Assembly (NCBI GenBank): GCA_038523965.1
Contig: JBCBIX010000004.1
Span: forward strand, 1-64,000
Length of the DNA stretch: 64,000 nucleotides
From: JAJRXG01 sp038523965
GTDB lineage: Bacteria > Bacteroidota > Bacteroidia > Chitinophagales > Saprospiraceae
Direction: 5' to 3'
A program made the translations under genes and the position numbers. Shown one piece after another: positions 15,565 through 24,747 of this stretch. The notes under the pieces were generated by a model. The model worked only from the letters and a program-made list of their open reading frames with translations. It made no database searches and was not told the origin of the DNA. Each line of letters begins with the position of its first letter. The first letter of the stretch is position 1.

Positions 15565-16419
15565 TTAAGTCGTCTGACTACTCAGACGATCCATGATCTC
15601 CCTTGTGATTCTTTTTACTTGTGTGCTAAAGTCCTTCTGTTGGATCCAACTGTAATAGTTTCGATCGCGAGTAAATACTTCTTCGACCTTCTGTCCAGAG
15701 TACTTTCCAAAGTTAAAGATCACATTGCCTTTATAGTCGCGCTTCAGTCGATTAGTGAAGTCCACTCGACTTGGATCTTTGATGAAGTCATGTAGCGCAG
15801 CCATGTCATTTTTTATCGGTGACTTAGTGATAAATCCATCGCCATCCTCATAATCTACACCGGCATAGGTCTTAATCTGTCCAGCCAAGACATCCACTGT
15901 GGCACGGACATCTGCCAAGGCATCGTGTGCATCGCTAAGGTCGCCATCGCAGAATTTCTTGTAAGCTGCCTTAAGGGTGCGAGGTTCCATCTTGTAGTAG
16001 ATCTTCTGGACGTCTATGGTGCGTCGTTTCTCAAGCTCGAGATCGTGACCACAGCGGGCTAATTCCTCGCTCAGCATAGGTAGGTCGAATCGATCAGAAT
16101 TATATCCTCCCATATCAGCGTCTCCGATAAAATCCTTGATTTGGTCGGCTACGTCCTTGAAAGTGGGCTTCCCTTTTAGCATTTCGGGAGTGATTCGATG
16201 CACCTCCATGGCTTCTCGGCTGATCGGCATCTCTGGATCGATTAGTAACTCAAGCTCTTCTGGGGCTCGCCCATCAGCAAAATGCTTGAGCAAAGCAATC
16301 TGTACGATTCGATCCTGAAGAACATTAAGACCAGTCGACTCAATATCAAAAAAGACGATATCTCGGTCTAACTCAAAGGGAGTCTGACTCGGATTGGACG
16401 GCGTATCGAATAAATCCAT
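15565..16419 (-). CDS. DEDDh 3'-5' exonuclease (DNA polymerase III epsilon-like)
   Basis: The N-terminal ~190 residues form a DEDDh exonuclease: motif I IVFFDIESTGL supplies Asp and Glu, motif II GGYNSDRFDLPML supplies Asp, and motif III DAHDALADVRAT supplies His and Asp. The last ~90 residues (GNVIFNFGKYSGQKVEEVF, YYSWIQQKDFS) look like the DUF3820 / exonuclease-associated C-terminal domain that often follows this fold in Bacteroidota. It probably acts in DNA repair or RNA trimming rather than as the replicative proofreading subunit. ATG 16419 (MDLFDTPSNP) is preferred over a TTG at 16425. Its start lies 47 bases inside the end of the apbE gene, an unusually long same-strand overlap suggesting translational coupling. 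Confidence 0.9.
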   Translation of the reverse strand: MDLFDTPSNPSQTPFELDRDIVFFDIESTGLNVLQDRIVQIALLKHFADGRAPEELELLIDPEMPISREAMEVHRITPEMLKGKPTFKDVADQIKDFIGDADMGGYNSDRFDLPMLSEELARCGHDLELEKRRTIDVQKIYYKMEPRTLKAAYKKFCDGDLSDAHDALADVRATVDVLAGQIKTYAGVDYEDGDGFITKSPIKNDMAALHDFIKDPSRVDFTNRLKRDYKGNVIFNFGKYSGQKVEEVFTRDRNYYSWIQQKDFSTQVKRITREIMDRLSSQTT

Positions 16420-17422
16420 CGGCAAAAATTGTGGCTAATGATCCATCCGCCCTACCGATAATGTAGCACGCCGTCACATCGTCCAGTGATTCGATAAAGG
16501 TAGAGGCTTTGTCGTAACCCATCGCCATACACGCGGTTGCGATACCATCGGCATCTATACACTCATTAGTGATGACACTTACAGATAGAAGGCTATCCTG
16601 ATACGGGATACCGGAAAAAGGGTCGATGGTATGGCCATATTTCTGGCCATTTACCTCGTGATAGTTGCGATAGTTACCAGAGGTAGCCAGAGAAGCATCC
16701 TTCAATTCAAGGATTAGTACAATGTCGTCCAGTTCTGCTTTTGGATCTGGCCGATTGATACCCATTCGCCAAATACTACCGTTTTGTTTTATTCCTCGTG
16801 CTGTGGATTCACCCCCGATATCTACGAGATAGTTGGTGGTACCAAAACTTTCGAGGAGCTCACCGACCTGATCCACTGCATATCCCTTGGCGATAGAACT
16901 GAAGTCTAACTGTTGACCAGCGGCTTGCTTGGTGATGATATTTTGATCGGTGTCGTAGGTCCACATATCAAGTCCAACAAAAGCCTTTAGACTATCGACT
17001 TGCTGTTGGTCACGGGAGGTGACGGCCTTCTTTGGGGTATAACCAAAGCCCCAGTAATTCACCAAGGGCATTAAGCTGACATCGAGATATCCCTCTGACT
17101 GTTCATACCAGTACATAGCTCGATCCATGTTCGTCTTGAAGTGTTCGAACTTATCAAGAGAGAATTCTCCTTCGCTTGATGCGTTTACTCGGCTGATGGT
17201 CGAGTTGGGATCATAAGTATTGACCTCGCCATTGATTTGGATGAGTAAGCTGTCGACAGCTGATTTCATATCCGAAGGCATCCGAGTGGACTGATAGGAA
17301 ACCGCATAGTAGGTTCCCATGGTTTCTCCAGTCATCTTATAGTAAGGCTTAGGATCGGTAGGTGTACAACCCATCCAGAAGATGGTTAACCATGTGAATA
17401 ATGCAAGCTGAATCCACTTCAT
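16373..17422 (-). CDS. apbE: FAD:protein FMN transferase ApbE, lipoprotein
   Basis: ApbE attaches FMN covalently to threonine in periplasmic or membrane proteins such as the Nqr and Rnf subunits. The 349-residue protein begins with a lipoprotein signal (lipobox before Cys19, TIFWMGC). The family signatures are GETMGTYYAV at the N-terminus, FSSIAKGYAVDQVGELL and NYLVDIGGESTARG for FAD binding, GHTIDPFSG, and the metal/FAD-binding CIDADGIATACMAMG near the end. Length and motifs suggest an active enzyme. It is 3 bases downstream of the terC gene and overlaps the exonuclease start, forming an operon running leftward. Confidence 0.94.
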   Translation of the reverse strand: MKWIQLALFTWLTIFWMGCTPTDPKPYYKMTGETMGTYYAVSYQSTRMPSDMKSAVDSLLIQINGEVNTYDPNSTISRVNASSEGEFSLDKFEHFKTNMDRAMYWYEQSEGYLDVSLMPLVNYWGFGYTPKKAVTSRDQQQVDSLKAFVGLDMWTYDTDQNIITKQAAGQQLDFSSIAKGYAVDQVGELLESFGTTNYLVDIGGESTARGIKQNGSIWRMGINRPDPKAELDDIVLILELKDASLATSGNYRNYHEVNGQKYGHTIDPFSGIPYQDSLLSVSVITNECIDADGIATACMAMGYDKASTFIESLDDVTACYIIGRADGSLATIFADGFIRYAVQSESDSL

Positions 17423-17425
17423 GAG

Positions 17426-18274
17426 TTAGATGGATATGTTCTCAGTGTGAGCCTGTTGTGTTGCGTTCCGAAGTTGGACAGGTGCCCCACCTTTGCGAAG
17501 TCGCATGTTCAAAAACTCCACCAGTAGTGAGAAAGCGATTGCGAAGTAGAGGTAACCCTTTGGTACTGCACCAACTTCCGCACCCAATATCTTTAGATGG
17601 CCAAGATGAGCGCCTTCGATGATAAGCATGAATCCGATCAAAATGAGAAATGCAAGTCCAAGCATCTGGATTGTAGGATGCTTGTTTACAAACTCACCGA
17701 CAGGATTGGCAAAAAGGAGCATGATAAGTACCGAGGCGACCACCGCTACAATCATGACAAATAGTGCTCCCTCCAGCCCATTGGTCATACCAACTGCTGT
17801 GAGAATGCTATCGAATGAGAATACGATATTGATAAGGGTAATCTGAACGATTGCACTTGTCATCGTACTCTTTCCCTTGCTTGCTGTGTCATGTGAATCT
17901 ACGCTTGTCTCCAGTTTGTGATGGATCTCAGATACACTTTTATACAGCAGAAAGACTCCGCCTGCGATCAAAATCAAACTTTGTCCGGAGAACCCTCCTT
18001 CGATCCATGAGCTCTGAAATGAAATCCATGGCTCTTTCATCGCAATCAGAATAGAGATACCAAACAGTAAGGCAATACGCAGAAACATGGCTAAGAACAA
18101 GCCAATGTTCGTGGCCTTACGCTGCATATTTTTTGGCAGCTTACCTGCGGCTATGGAAATGAAAATGATATTATCCACACCCAGTACAATCTCCAAGAAA
18201 GTCAACGTCAGCAGACTCATCCAGACGGCCGAGCTACCCCAGTCGGGCATGGTAATCAGAACTTGATAAAACAT
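17426..18274 (-). CDS. TerC family integral membrane protein
   Basis: This 282-residue membrane protein has about seven helices. TerC members carry conserved acidic residues inside membrane helices, seen here in TLTFLEIVLGVDNIIFISI and again in INIVFSFDSILTAVGM. Members are linked to tellurium resistance and, in several bacteria, to manganese export or metal loading during protein secretion; the exact substrate here is unknown. The C-terminal tail after the last helix (MRLRKGGAPVQLRNATQQAH) is short and cytoplasmic. ATG 18274 is used; an ATG at 18250 (MPDWGSS) would also do. 21 bases separate it from the upstream 183-residue gene. Confidence 0.93.
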   Translation of the reverse strand: MFYQVLITMPDWGSSAVWMSLLTLTFLEIVLGVDNIIFISIAAGKLPKNMQRKATNIGLFLAMFLRIALLFGISILIAMKEPWISFQSSWIEGGFSGQSLILIAGGVFLLYKSVSEIHHKLETSVDSHDTASKGKSTMTSAIVQITLINIVFSFDSILTAVGMTNGLEGALFVMIVAVVASVLIMLLFANPVGEFVNKHPTIQMLGLAFLILIGFMLIIEGAHLGHLKILGAEVGAVPKGYLYFAIAFSLLVEFLNMRLRKGGAPVQLRNATQQAHTENISI

Positions 18275-18295
18275 AGTAGTTGGTCTGTGATGAGA

Positions 18296-18847
18296 TTATT
18301 TCTCGTCGATCTCTTGGTGATGGACTCCAAATCCTATTCGGTTTGGTGCTTGTTGCCCAGGTTGATCATCGTCGTAATTCTCCCAATCGATCAACTCCTT
18401 GAAGAATGAATCAAAGTCGCTTAGGATTAACTCCTCAGTAAATTCCTCTGGTGCATAGATCCCAAGCATCTTTGGAGGTTTGGGTTGCATCAATCCCTCG
18501 ATCAGAGGATAGGTCATCCAGGCTTGAACCTTTCCGTTAAACAGCTGACTGTAGATCAACGAGCCCTTATCCTTGATAATGTTTCGTTTGGTCAGGTCGT
18601 CTACATTCTCTGCGATACCTGAGATAGACTTGCCAAGAGCTATTGTGATCGACTCGAGATTTTCGAATCGCTCTTCGATTTCTATTTGAGCACTAACATC
18701 TGTATGATCCAAGATATCCGCCGCGGTGTTTTTGATAAACTCTTTAAGCGAAACTCCCCACTGATCACGATAATTCATGACCTGCTGGAGCACCTTGTGA
18801 TACTTCGAGGCGCGCTCTTTGATAGCTGTGTACTTCTCCATATACAT
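18296..18847 (-). CDS. Conserved hypothetical protein beside coaX (183 residues)
   Basis: A soluble, mostly helical 183-residue protein with a coiled-coil-like first third (KYTAIKERASKYHKVLQQVMNY), a middle rich in acid residues and the motif YSQLFNGKVQAWMTYPLIEG, then the segment PKPPKMLGIYAPEEFTEELI. No catalytic signature is visible and I do not know a function. Similar proteins accompany coaX in related Bacteroidota, as far as I recall. It begins 3 bases after the coaX stop, so it is translated from the same message. An ATG two codons in (MEKY) is an alternative start. Confidence 0.75.
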   Translation of the reverse strand: MYMEKYTAIKERASKYHKVLQQVMNYRDQWGVSLKEFIKNTAADILDHTDVSAQIEIEERFENLESITIALGKSISGIAENVDDLTKRNIIKDKGSLIYSQLFNGKVQAWMTYPLIEGLMQPKPPKMLGIYAPEEFTEELILSDFDSFFKELIDWENYDDDQPGQQAPNRIGFGVHHQEIDEK

Positions 18848-18850
18848 CGA

Positions 18851-19615
18851 TTATAAATCTTCTAACATGAATCTTAGCCCATCCAGGGTCAATTGTGGAT
18901 CTATTTCAACAAATAGACCCTCTATTTCCGACATGACAAAGGATAATCCACCAGTGGCAATGGCGGGTATGTGATGATCAACCTCTGACCGGATTTTTTC
19001 GAGTAGCTCCTTCACAATGCCAACATATCCCCAAAGGATACCTGCTTGTATGGCGTGAGTGGTGTGGAGCCCTAAGACACTATCGGGCAGTTCAAGCGGA
19101 ATTTCGGGAAGTTGGGCGGTATTTGAGGAGAGGGCTTTCATAGCAGTCTTGATACCAGGGGCTATGGCGACCCCAGCAACATATCCAGTATCGTCCAGTG
19201 TAGTGAATGTGAGTGCCGTCCCAAAGTCAACAACTACGCAGGCTCTTGATTGTCTACGATAAGCAGAGTAGGCATTAGCGACCAGATCCGTTCCGATCTC
19301 ATAGGGTCTGGGAACCTTATAATTCAGTGTATTGTAGAGTTCGGGGCCTACGACGACCACTGGTTGCTCGAATGCGGCGGTGAGGATCTCCGCCATCAGC
19401 TCTCTGATCTGTGGAACGACAGCACTTAGGATCACTCCTGTAATTTGTGATAGATCCAGACGAGATTCGAGTATCAGATTTCGGATTTCAATATCGTAGT
19501 AGACAGCTGCATCCTGAGTGGTTACTGTCTGTAGTCGCCAAAAGTGGGCCCAATCCTCTCCGTCATGGCAACCCAATACTACATTGGAATTGCCTATATC
19601 AACAGCAACGATCAT
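18851..19615 (-). CDS. coaX: Type III pantothenate kinase
   Basis: CoaX phosphorylates pantothenate with ATP, the first step of coenzyme A synthesis. It belongs to the ASKHA fold and the visible motifs are phosphate 1 IVAVDIGNSNVVLG, phosphate 2 VVDFGTALTFTTLD, the pantothenate/dimer region GVAIAPGIKTAMKAL and the adenosine motif AIATGGLSF. At 254 residues it has normal length. Type III enzymes need a monovalent cation and are not inhibited by CoA. It lies between the ATP-grasp gene (3 bases upstream) and the 183-residue gene (3 bases downstream), a tight operon with no shared pathway evident. Confidence 0.96.
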   Translation of the reverse strand: MIVAVDIGNSNVVLGCHDGEDWAHFWRLQTVTTQDAAVYYDIEIRNLILESRLDLSQITGVILSAVVPQIRELMAEILTAAFEQPVVVVGPELYNTLNYKVPRPYEIGTDLVANAYSAYRRQSRACVVVDFGTALTFTTLDDTGYVAGVAIAPGIKTAMKALSSNTAQLPEIPLELPDSVLGLHTTHAIQAGILWGYVGIVKELLEKIRSEVDHHIPAIATGGLSFVMSEIEGLFVEIDPQLTLDGLRFMLEDL

Positions 19616-19618
19616 CGA

Positions 19619-20608
19619 CTAACTAACCAGTTTTTTGAGCTCATAGTAAGACCTGATGCCCTCCATAGATGATGGTATCTCCACCGCAGCGATATTCCTT
19701 CTCACGATACGGAACAAGGTTTTCCAATGAGTTCGTATCGCCCGAAACACATCCCACATGCTCATCCTCGGATCATAGATGTGGAGTGGTTCAGACTTCG
19801 CTCCATTGATCTCGAGGAGCTTGAAGTTTCCCTTTTTGAGCTCGTTTAGACTTGCAGCCTTGACGTCAAGACGGCAGAAATTCATCCCTGGAACATGTGT
19901 GAAAAATGTGCGCATGGAAGTCGTCAGGGTAGCATCAATCTTGCCATTAAGATTCTCGAATTTGGAACCTCGAGCAAAGTTGCCAACATGATCTATTAAT
20001 AGGGCTTCCCCATCATCAAGGATTCGGTCCAGATGCTGTTTGTTTTTTTTCGTGACCCACTCATGATTGAGGAATGGATTATCAAGTGCCTCAATCAGAG
20101 AACTCACCGTGCGCTTGCCGTCTCCGATCACTTTGGGCAAATGTTTTTCGACCAGAGAACTAATACCATGATCATAAGCATCTACCCAATAATACATCAC
20201 TGAGTATTCGTGCTCTTGGGCCAAAAATTCCTGAATGAGGAGTTCCTTGCCGATGTATTGTTTGATCACTTCGCTTAATTCCAGTTCGTTGTCGATCCTC
20301 CGGACTAAGTAGCCGCGAAATCCAACATTAGGTTTGGCCATCATCGGAAACGAAAACTCCTGAAGAATCTCTGCTATGATTGATGTGTCCTTTGGGACGA
20401 ATAGGCGAGTTACCGGAACATATTGTTGAGGCACCTGATCATAGATGTCAGACTTGCGATCGTCTAACATGCCTCCAAGATAGATCTGAGGATTAGCCGC
20501 TGAAAAATAGGTGAGCGTCCTAAAGTAAATACTGTAACAGAACCAGTGTACCAATGAGATCCAAGTGTAACACTTAGATACCCAATAGCCACGCTCCGTA
20601 ATTTTCAC
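19619..20608 (-). CDS. ATP-grasp family protein
   Basis: A 329-residue protein with the ATP-grasp architecture of D-Ala-D-Ala ligase/carbamoyl-phosphate synthase relatives: FPMMAKPNVGFRGYLVRRID carries the first nucleotide-binding Lys and loop, KELLIQEFLAQEHEYSVMYY the adenine-contacting strand, FCRLDVKAAS and FKLLEINGAKSEP the Mg-binding Asp/Glu/Asn. It should form an amide-like bond between a carboxylate and an amine, with unknown substrates. No ATG fits: the start is GTG 20608 (GTG AAA ATT ACG), since the frame is closed by TAA shortly upstream and the first internal Met is about 47 residues in. The N-terminal ~45 residues are aromatic and hydrophobic and may touch the membrane. Confidence 0.82.
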   Translation of the reverse strand: MKITERGYWVSKCYTWISLVHWFCYSIYFRTLTYFSAANPQIYLGGMLDDRKSDIYDQVPQQYVPVTRLFVPKDTSIIAEILQEFSFPMMAKPNVGFRGYLVRRIDNELELSEVIKQYIGKELLIQEFLAQEHEYSVMYYWVDAYDHGISSLVEKHLPKVIGDGKRTVSSLIEALDNPFLNHEWVTKKNKQHLDRILDDGEALLIDHVGNFARGSKFENLNGKIDATLTTSMRTFFTHVPGMNFCRLDVKAASLNELKKGNFKLLEINGAKSEPLHIYDPRMSMWDVFRAIRTHWKTLFRIVRRNIAAVEIPSSMEGIRSYYELKKLVS

Positions 20609-20661
20609 ATCAAGCAGTCTTAGTCTGCCTTAAATCTAAGCATATCTTCTTAGCCCATCGA

Positions 20662-21915
20662 TCAGAAAAAAGCACCCTTGATCTGTTCGACATAGTCGAG
20701 TTTTTCCCAAGTAAAGGTTTCGACTTCCATAGTTTTGATGTTTCCTGAGCCATCTGTGAAAGACACAGTCTTCGTCTCACTCTGTCTACCCATATGTCCA
20801 TATGCTGCAGAATCAGAGTAGATCGGAGTGCGGAGCTTTAGGCGTGTCTCGATGGCATATGGGCGCATATCAAAAATGTCATAGACATGTTTAGCAATCT
20901 CGCTATCAGTCATATCGACGTTGCTACTGCCGTAGGTATTAACATAAATATTAGTGGGATGGGCCACCCCGATCGCATATGATACCTGAACTAATACTTC
21001 GTCACAGACCCCAGCGGCAACAAGGTTTTTGGCGATATGGCGGGTAGCATAAGCTGCAGATCGATCCACCTTTGATGGATCCTTTCCTGAGAATGCGCCA
21101 CCTCCGTGGGCGCCTTTTCCTCCGTATGTATCCACGATGATCTTTCGGCCGGTAAGGCCAGTGTCTCCATGTGGGCCTCCGATTACAAACTTGCCAGTAG
21201 GGTTGATGTAATACCTTATCTGCTCATTGAATAAGGCCTGCACATTCTCTTTGCATTGTGCCTTTACAGCTGGGATGATGATGGCGACCATATCATCCTT
21301 GATTTTGCTGAGCATGACCTCATCGTCAGTGTCAAAATCGTCATGCTGCGTACTAACGACGATCGAATCAATACGAATCGGCTTATTGTCTTCACTATAC
21401 TCGATCGTGACTTGTGACTTGGCGTCAGGGCGGAGGTAAGTCATGGTCTCACCGGCCTTGCGCACCTCGGCTAACTCCTTGAGAATCTTATGAGATAGAT
21501 CTAATGCCAATGGCATGTAGTTTTCGGTCTCATTAGTCGCGTATCCGAACATCATTCCCTGATCACCTGCCCCTTGATCTTCGGGATTCGACCGCTCGAC
21601 GCCCTGATTGATATCTGGACTTTGCTCATGGATAGCTGAGAACACTCCACAACTATTCGCCTCGAACATGTACTCCGACTTCGTATATCCGATGCGCTTG
21701 ATGACATCGCGGGCGATCTGCTGGACATCGAGATAAGTTGTTGACTTCACTTCCCCAGCAAGAACTACTTGACCAGTAGTGACGAGTGTTTCACAAGCCA
21801 CTTTTGAAGACGGATCAAATGCTATAAAATGATCTACTAATGCGTCCGAAATTTGATCTGCTACTTTGTCAGGGTGCCCTTCAGATACTGATTCTGAGGT
21901 GAATAAATATGGCAT
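20662..21915 (-). CDS. metK: S-adenosylmethionine synthetase
   Basis: MetK makes S-adenosylmethionine from methionine and ATP. The 417-residue protein carries the family signatures: SESVSEGHPDKVADQISDA at the start, GAGDQGMMFGYA (adenosine signature), and GGGAFSGKDPSKVDRSAAY (the glycine-rich GGGAFSGKD signature with the catalytic Lys/Asp). All appear intact. It lies alone between the FAH-family gene (48 bases upstream) and the ATP-grasp gene (53 bases downstream). I looked for a SAM riboswitch in the short leader and see none; there is no room for one. Confidence 0.97.
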   Translation of the reverse strand: MPYLFTSESVSEGHPDKVADQISDALVDHFIAFDPSSKVACETLVTTGQVVLAGEVKSTTYLDVQQIARDVIKRIGYTKSEYMFEANSCGVFSAIHEQSPDINQGVERSNPEDQGAGDQGMMFGYATNETENYMPLALDLSHKILKELAEVRKAGETMTYLRPDAKSQVTIEYSEDNKPIRIDSIVVSTQHDDFDTDDEVMLSKIKDDMVAIIIPAVKAQCKENVQALFNEQIRYYINPTGKFVIGGPHGDTGLTGRKIIVDTYGGKGAHGGGAFSGKDPSKVDRSAAYATRHIAKNLVAAGVCDEVLVQVSYAIGVAHPTNIYVNTYGSSNVDMTDSEIAKHVYDIFDMRPYAIETRLKLRTPIYSDSAAYGHMGRQSETKTVSFTDGSGNIKTMEVETFTWEKLDYVEQIKGAFF

Positions 21916-21963
21916 TGAATTGTAATTTCTATTCTTTGAAAAGGTGCGAATATCTGCAAATCC

Positions 21964-22572
21964 CTACTTAATGTCGGTGATGAGGAGGTTTTCCTCACCG
22001 AGATAGCCTTGCAGAACATCACCTCGACGAATAGGTCCAACACCTGCCGGAGTCCCAGTAAATAAAAGATCTCCTTTCTCGACTGTGAATCGCTGAGTGG
22101 TATAAGAAACTAATGCAGGTACGCTATGAATCATATCCTTAGCCTGGCCCTGTTGAACTACAGATCCATTGATGTCGAGATGGAAGGATAACTCCAGAGC
22201 TTCAATAGGTGATATACCACTCCAGGTACCTACTGCAGCACTCTGATCAAACGACTTGGCAATCTCCCAAGGATGTCCTTTTTGTTTGCATTCGTTCTGA
22301 AGATCCCTTGCTGTAAAGTCGATACCAACCGACACTGCATCGATGTAGTCCATCACCTGGCTCGTCGGAATAGACTTACCAGGTCTTCCAAATCTGAATA
22401 CTAATTCCACCTCGTAATGAATCTCATCAGAAAAACTTGGATAGTAGAATGGTTTTCCATTCTCTAAAAGAGCTGTCGATGGTTTGATGAATATGAGGGG
22501 TTGCTTAGGTGCTTGGCCACCCATTTCTAAGGCGTGGTCAGCGTAGTTCTTTCCGATGCAGATGATTTTCAT
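21964..22572 (-). CDS. Fumarylacetoacetate hydrolase family protein
   Basis: A short (202-residue) FAH-fold enzyme. The fold binds a divalent metal through acidic residues, here in IHYEVELVFRFG (Glu-x-Glu) and SVGIDFTARDLQ (Asp), with the catalytic KGHPWEIAKSFD segment and the terminal LFTGTPAGVGPIRRGD typical of the YisK/2-hydroxyhepta-2,4-diene-1,7-dioate isomerase side of the family. Members act as acylpyruvases or oxaloacetate decarboxylases; the actual substrate here cannot be told. Start ATG 22572 (MKIICIGKNYADHALEMG) matches the family. It follows the MscS gene by 36 bases. Confidence 0.92.
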   Translation of the reverse strand: MKIICIGKNYADHALEMGGQAPKQPLIFIKPSTALLENGKPFYYPSFSDEIHYEVELVFRFGRPGKSIPTSQVMDYIDAVSVGIDFTARDLQNECKQKGHPWEIAKSFDQSAAVGTWSGISPIEALELSFHLDINGSVVQQGQAKDMIHSVPALVSYTTQRFTVEKGDLLFTGTPAGVGPIRRGDVLQGYLGEENLLITDIK

Positions 22573-22608
22573 GGCTTCAGAATATTGGAATTTATAATGG
22601 GAGTTGGG

Positions 22609-24231
22609 CTATTGGTGGGCCTTGAAGTATGCATCAATATCGCGCATTGTATCTGTGAGTACTGTTTCTGACATCGGTCCTGACTCGGGGGTTATGGAGC
22701 TTCCAAGTAGAGGAAGCTCCTCGACGTGAACGGTTTGTGTCGGGAATGCGAACCGTACATCCAGTCGATGAGCCAGCATGATGATCCCATGCAAGACCTG
22801 GTGCTTGCTTCGAAGTTCCTCTGTCCAAGAGGGTACTTCAAAAAACATGTACAGGAGGATATTGATCGAACTGGCACCAAAACTATTCAGATGAACTTCG
22901 AAGTAATCCTTCCGTGTCTGCGGATGCCTCCTAATGATCTCGCGGATGCCTTCGACGAACAGGTCGATTCGATCAGGTGGTGTGTCATAGGTAATGCCAA
23001 TGTCTGTTTTGAATCTGCGATAGACACGGAGCCCCATGTTGTCCACGACTGAGTCGGCGAGCTTCCCATTGGGCACATAGGTGATTGAATTCGCAAATGT
23101 GCGAATGCGTGTCGACCGCACGCCTACTTCTTCCACCGTGCCATCCACTCCACCAAAGCTGATCCAGTCGCCAATCTGAAAGGGCTTGTCCAAGAAAATC
23201 ATGATCGAACCAAATAGGTTCTTGACAGTATCCTGCGCTGCCAGCGCAAGTGCAAGTCCTCCGATCGATATACCCGCGAGTAGAGCCGTCACATTGACAT
23301 CCAGATAGTCCAGGATGGCGATGATCCCTATACTCCAGATGACGATGGATGCCAGTTTGTGAAGGACCGGCAGTAGTTGATCATCGAGAGTGTTTTCTGT
23401 CTTGCTGGTGATGAGCCCGAGATATACGAAGACGATTCGCATGACATTTCGCAAGAGCAGAATCACAAAGAAGATGCTGAGGATGGCCAGTCCACGGATG
23501 AAAAGCGCATTTATCCTGGGTGCTAACTGGAGCATAGGCAGGAGATACACGAGGAACCGTACCCCTATGATCAACCCGATTAGTCTCGTAATCTTGAATA
23601 GTGAGGTGTTGACTTCGTCACTACTGTTGACTCTTCGATTAACGAGTCGGCGTAAGGCACCGACGCTTAATTTGTCAATCAAGAAAGCGACAAGACCACT
23701 GAAGAATAGCAGAACCACTAAGCCGAGCCATTTCCAAATGGCAATACCAAGTAAGTTCATCTGCCATCCAGGAGCCTCAAAAGCAGTCACGAATGCCGTA
23801 CCAAAGGGATAAAGTTTTTTGTGAAGACCATCAATGGCATCCACTGTCGTTCGAGAATAGTACCACCCGTCTTCGCGACGTTCGACATAGATGAGCGGTT
23901 CACGGCTATCAAGTAGATAGATCGCTTCTCGGCTGAGCGTGTCGACATAGTTCGGAGATGATGGAAGACGATTTAGATCGATGAAGAGGCCTTTACCGTC
24001 CAGGATCTGTTTGAGTTGGATGGCTTTCGTCCTTGCAGTTTCAGTGGACGCAGGTAAGGATCGTGCAGACTGCGATGGGTCATAGGAATCTGACTGAAGG
24101 TAGTAGAGGTGATTGTAGATGACAGAATAAGGACTATCATGAATGCCCAGCGTGTCTTCTTGACAGAAGATTTGGCTCCCCACCACAACGAGAATAATTA
24201 GTACGAGTAACCTTACCAAGGACTTTACCAT
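22609..24231 (-). CDS. Mechanosensitive ion channel, MscS family
   Basis: A 540-residue inner-membrane channel that opens under membrane tension to release solutes. It starts with a signal-like helix (MVKSLVRLLVLIILVVVGSQ), has an N-terminal periplasmic part of ~140 residues, four to five membrane helices, and the MscS core: the pore-lining TM3 in VTALLAGISIGGLALALAAQ followed by DTVKNLFGSIMIFLDKPFQI, then the beta domain GDWISFGGVDGTVEEVGVRS and the alpha/beta C-terminus. I chose ATG 24231; the TTG at 24240 lies inside a promoter-like box. Gene context gives no clue to partners. Confidence 0.93.
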   Translation of the reverse strand: MVKSLVRLLVLIILVVVGSQIFCQEDTLGIHDSPYSVIYNHLYYLQSDSYDPSQSARSLPASTETARTKAIQLKQILDGKGLFIDLNRLPSSPNYVDTLSREAIYLLDSREPLIYVERREDGWYYSRTTVDAIDGLHKKLYPFGTAFVTAFEAPGWQMNLLGIAIWKWLGLVVLLFFSGLVAFLIDKLSVGALRRLVNRRVNSSDEVNTSLFKITRLIGLIIGVRFLVYLLPMLQLAPRINALFIRGLAILSIFFVILLLRNVMRIVFVYLGLITSKTENTLDDQLLPVLHKLASIVIWSIGIIAILDYLDVNVTALLAGISIGGLALALAAQDTVKNLFGSIMIFLDKPFQIGDWISFGGVDGTVEEVGVRSTRIRTFANSITYVPNGKLADSVVDNMGLRVYRRFKTDIGITYDTPPDRIDLFVEGIREIIRRHPQTRKDYFEVHLNSFGASSINILLYMFFEVPSWTEELRSKHQVLHGIIMLAHRLDVRFAFPTQTVHVEELPLLGSSITPESGPMSETVLTDTMRDIDAYFKAHQ

Positions 24232-24237
24232 AGCTGG

Positions 24238-24245
24238 CAAAGGTA
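24238..24245 (-). promoter_or_regulatory. Promoter-like -7 box at the MscS start
   Basis: Minus-strand TACCTTTG matches TAnnTTTG exactly and ends 7 bases before ATG 24231. If real, transcription would begin at or next to the start codon, giving an almost leaderless message. No -33 TTG is seen at the usual spacing. Confidence 0.3.
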
Positions 24246-24330
24246 TGATTCACCATAGTTAAGACAGAGGATGTCTGCGCAGAGCGAATGAAATGTACGA
24301 GGGCAGGGATTGGATCTTAAAGATGTACCG

Positions 24331-24747
24331 TTAGGTGCAACAAACGTCCTCTCTACACCGACAATAGCGAAGATTATAGAAGTGTAATCCAACTAATGAC
24401 CAGGCGGGGATATACACCAGCACTTCTGGTAAGTGCAGTAGATGTAATCGGTCTATCACGATCACGGCTAAGAGTAAAGCCCATGCCCCATACATTGCCC
24501 TCGGGATCCAGTTACTGGTGGTATGTCTAACTGTCTGTGATATAGCCAGATAGGAGATGCCCAGAAATAAAAAGTCGATTGTACGCCACCATAACGGACC
24601 AATCTGTGAACAATGTTCAGCTGTAGGCGAAGCCACAAAAATGAATGGCGTAGCCAAACAATGAATCGTACAAAGAAGGCTGCTGCACATGCCATAGATA
24701 TCAGACCAGTGCGAATCCTTTGGTATAGCTTGCTCGATAGTTTTCAT
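24331..24747 (-). CDS. MerC-domain membrane protein
   Basis: A 138-residue protein with four predicted membrane helices. The MerC hallmark is a Cys-rich first helix, here SSLLCTIHCLATPFIFV, with a further Cys in AEHCSQIG, and a Cys-rich tail RYCRCREDVCCT. MerC proper carries Hg(II) across the inner membrane, but no merA, merR or merT is nearby; in Bacteroidota, MerC-domain proteins more often appear in zinc-responsive regulons (recollection). A perfect 21-bp dyad at 24952-24972, of Fur/Zur type, lies 205 bases upstream and would fit that role. ATG 24747 is clear. Confidence 0.88.
   Translation of the reverse strand: MKTIEQAIPKDSHWSDIYGMCSSLLCTIHCLATPFIFVASPTAEHCSQIGPLWWRTIDFLFLGISYLAISQTVRHTTSNWIPRAMYGAWALLLAVIVIDRLHLLHLPEVLVYIPAWSLVGLHFYNLRYCRCREDVCCT

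Noticed and set aside
20640..20661. SAM riboswitch near metK
   Set aside because: Intergenic gaps either side are about 50 bases, too short, and no motif is seen.
22726..23052. Plus-strand 108-codon open frame within the MscS gene
   Set aside because: Shadow of the real gene on the other strand; lacks a family match and has Cys/His-rich composition typical of antisense frames.
24331..24747. Mercury resistance operon
   Set aside because: Only a MerC-type membrane protein is present; merA, merR, merP and merT are absent.
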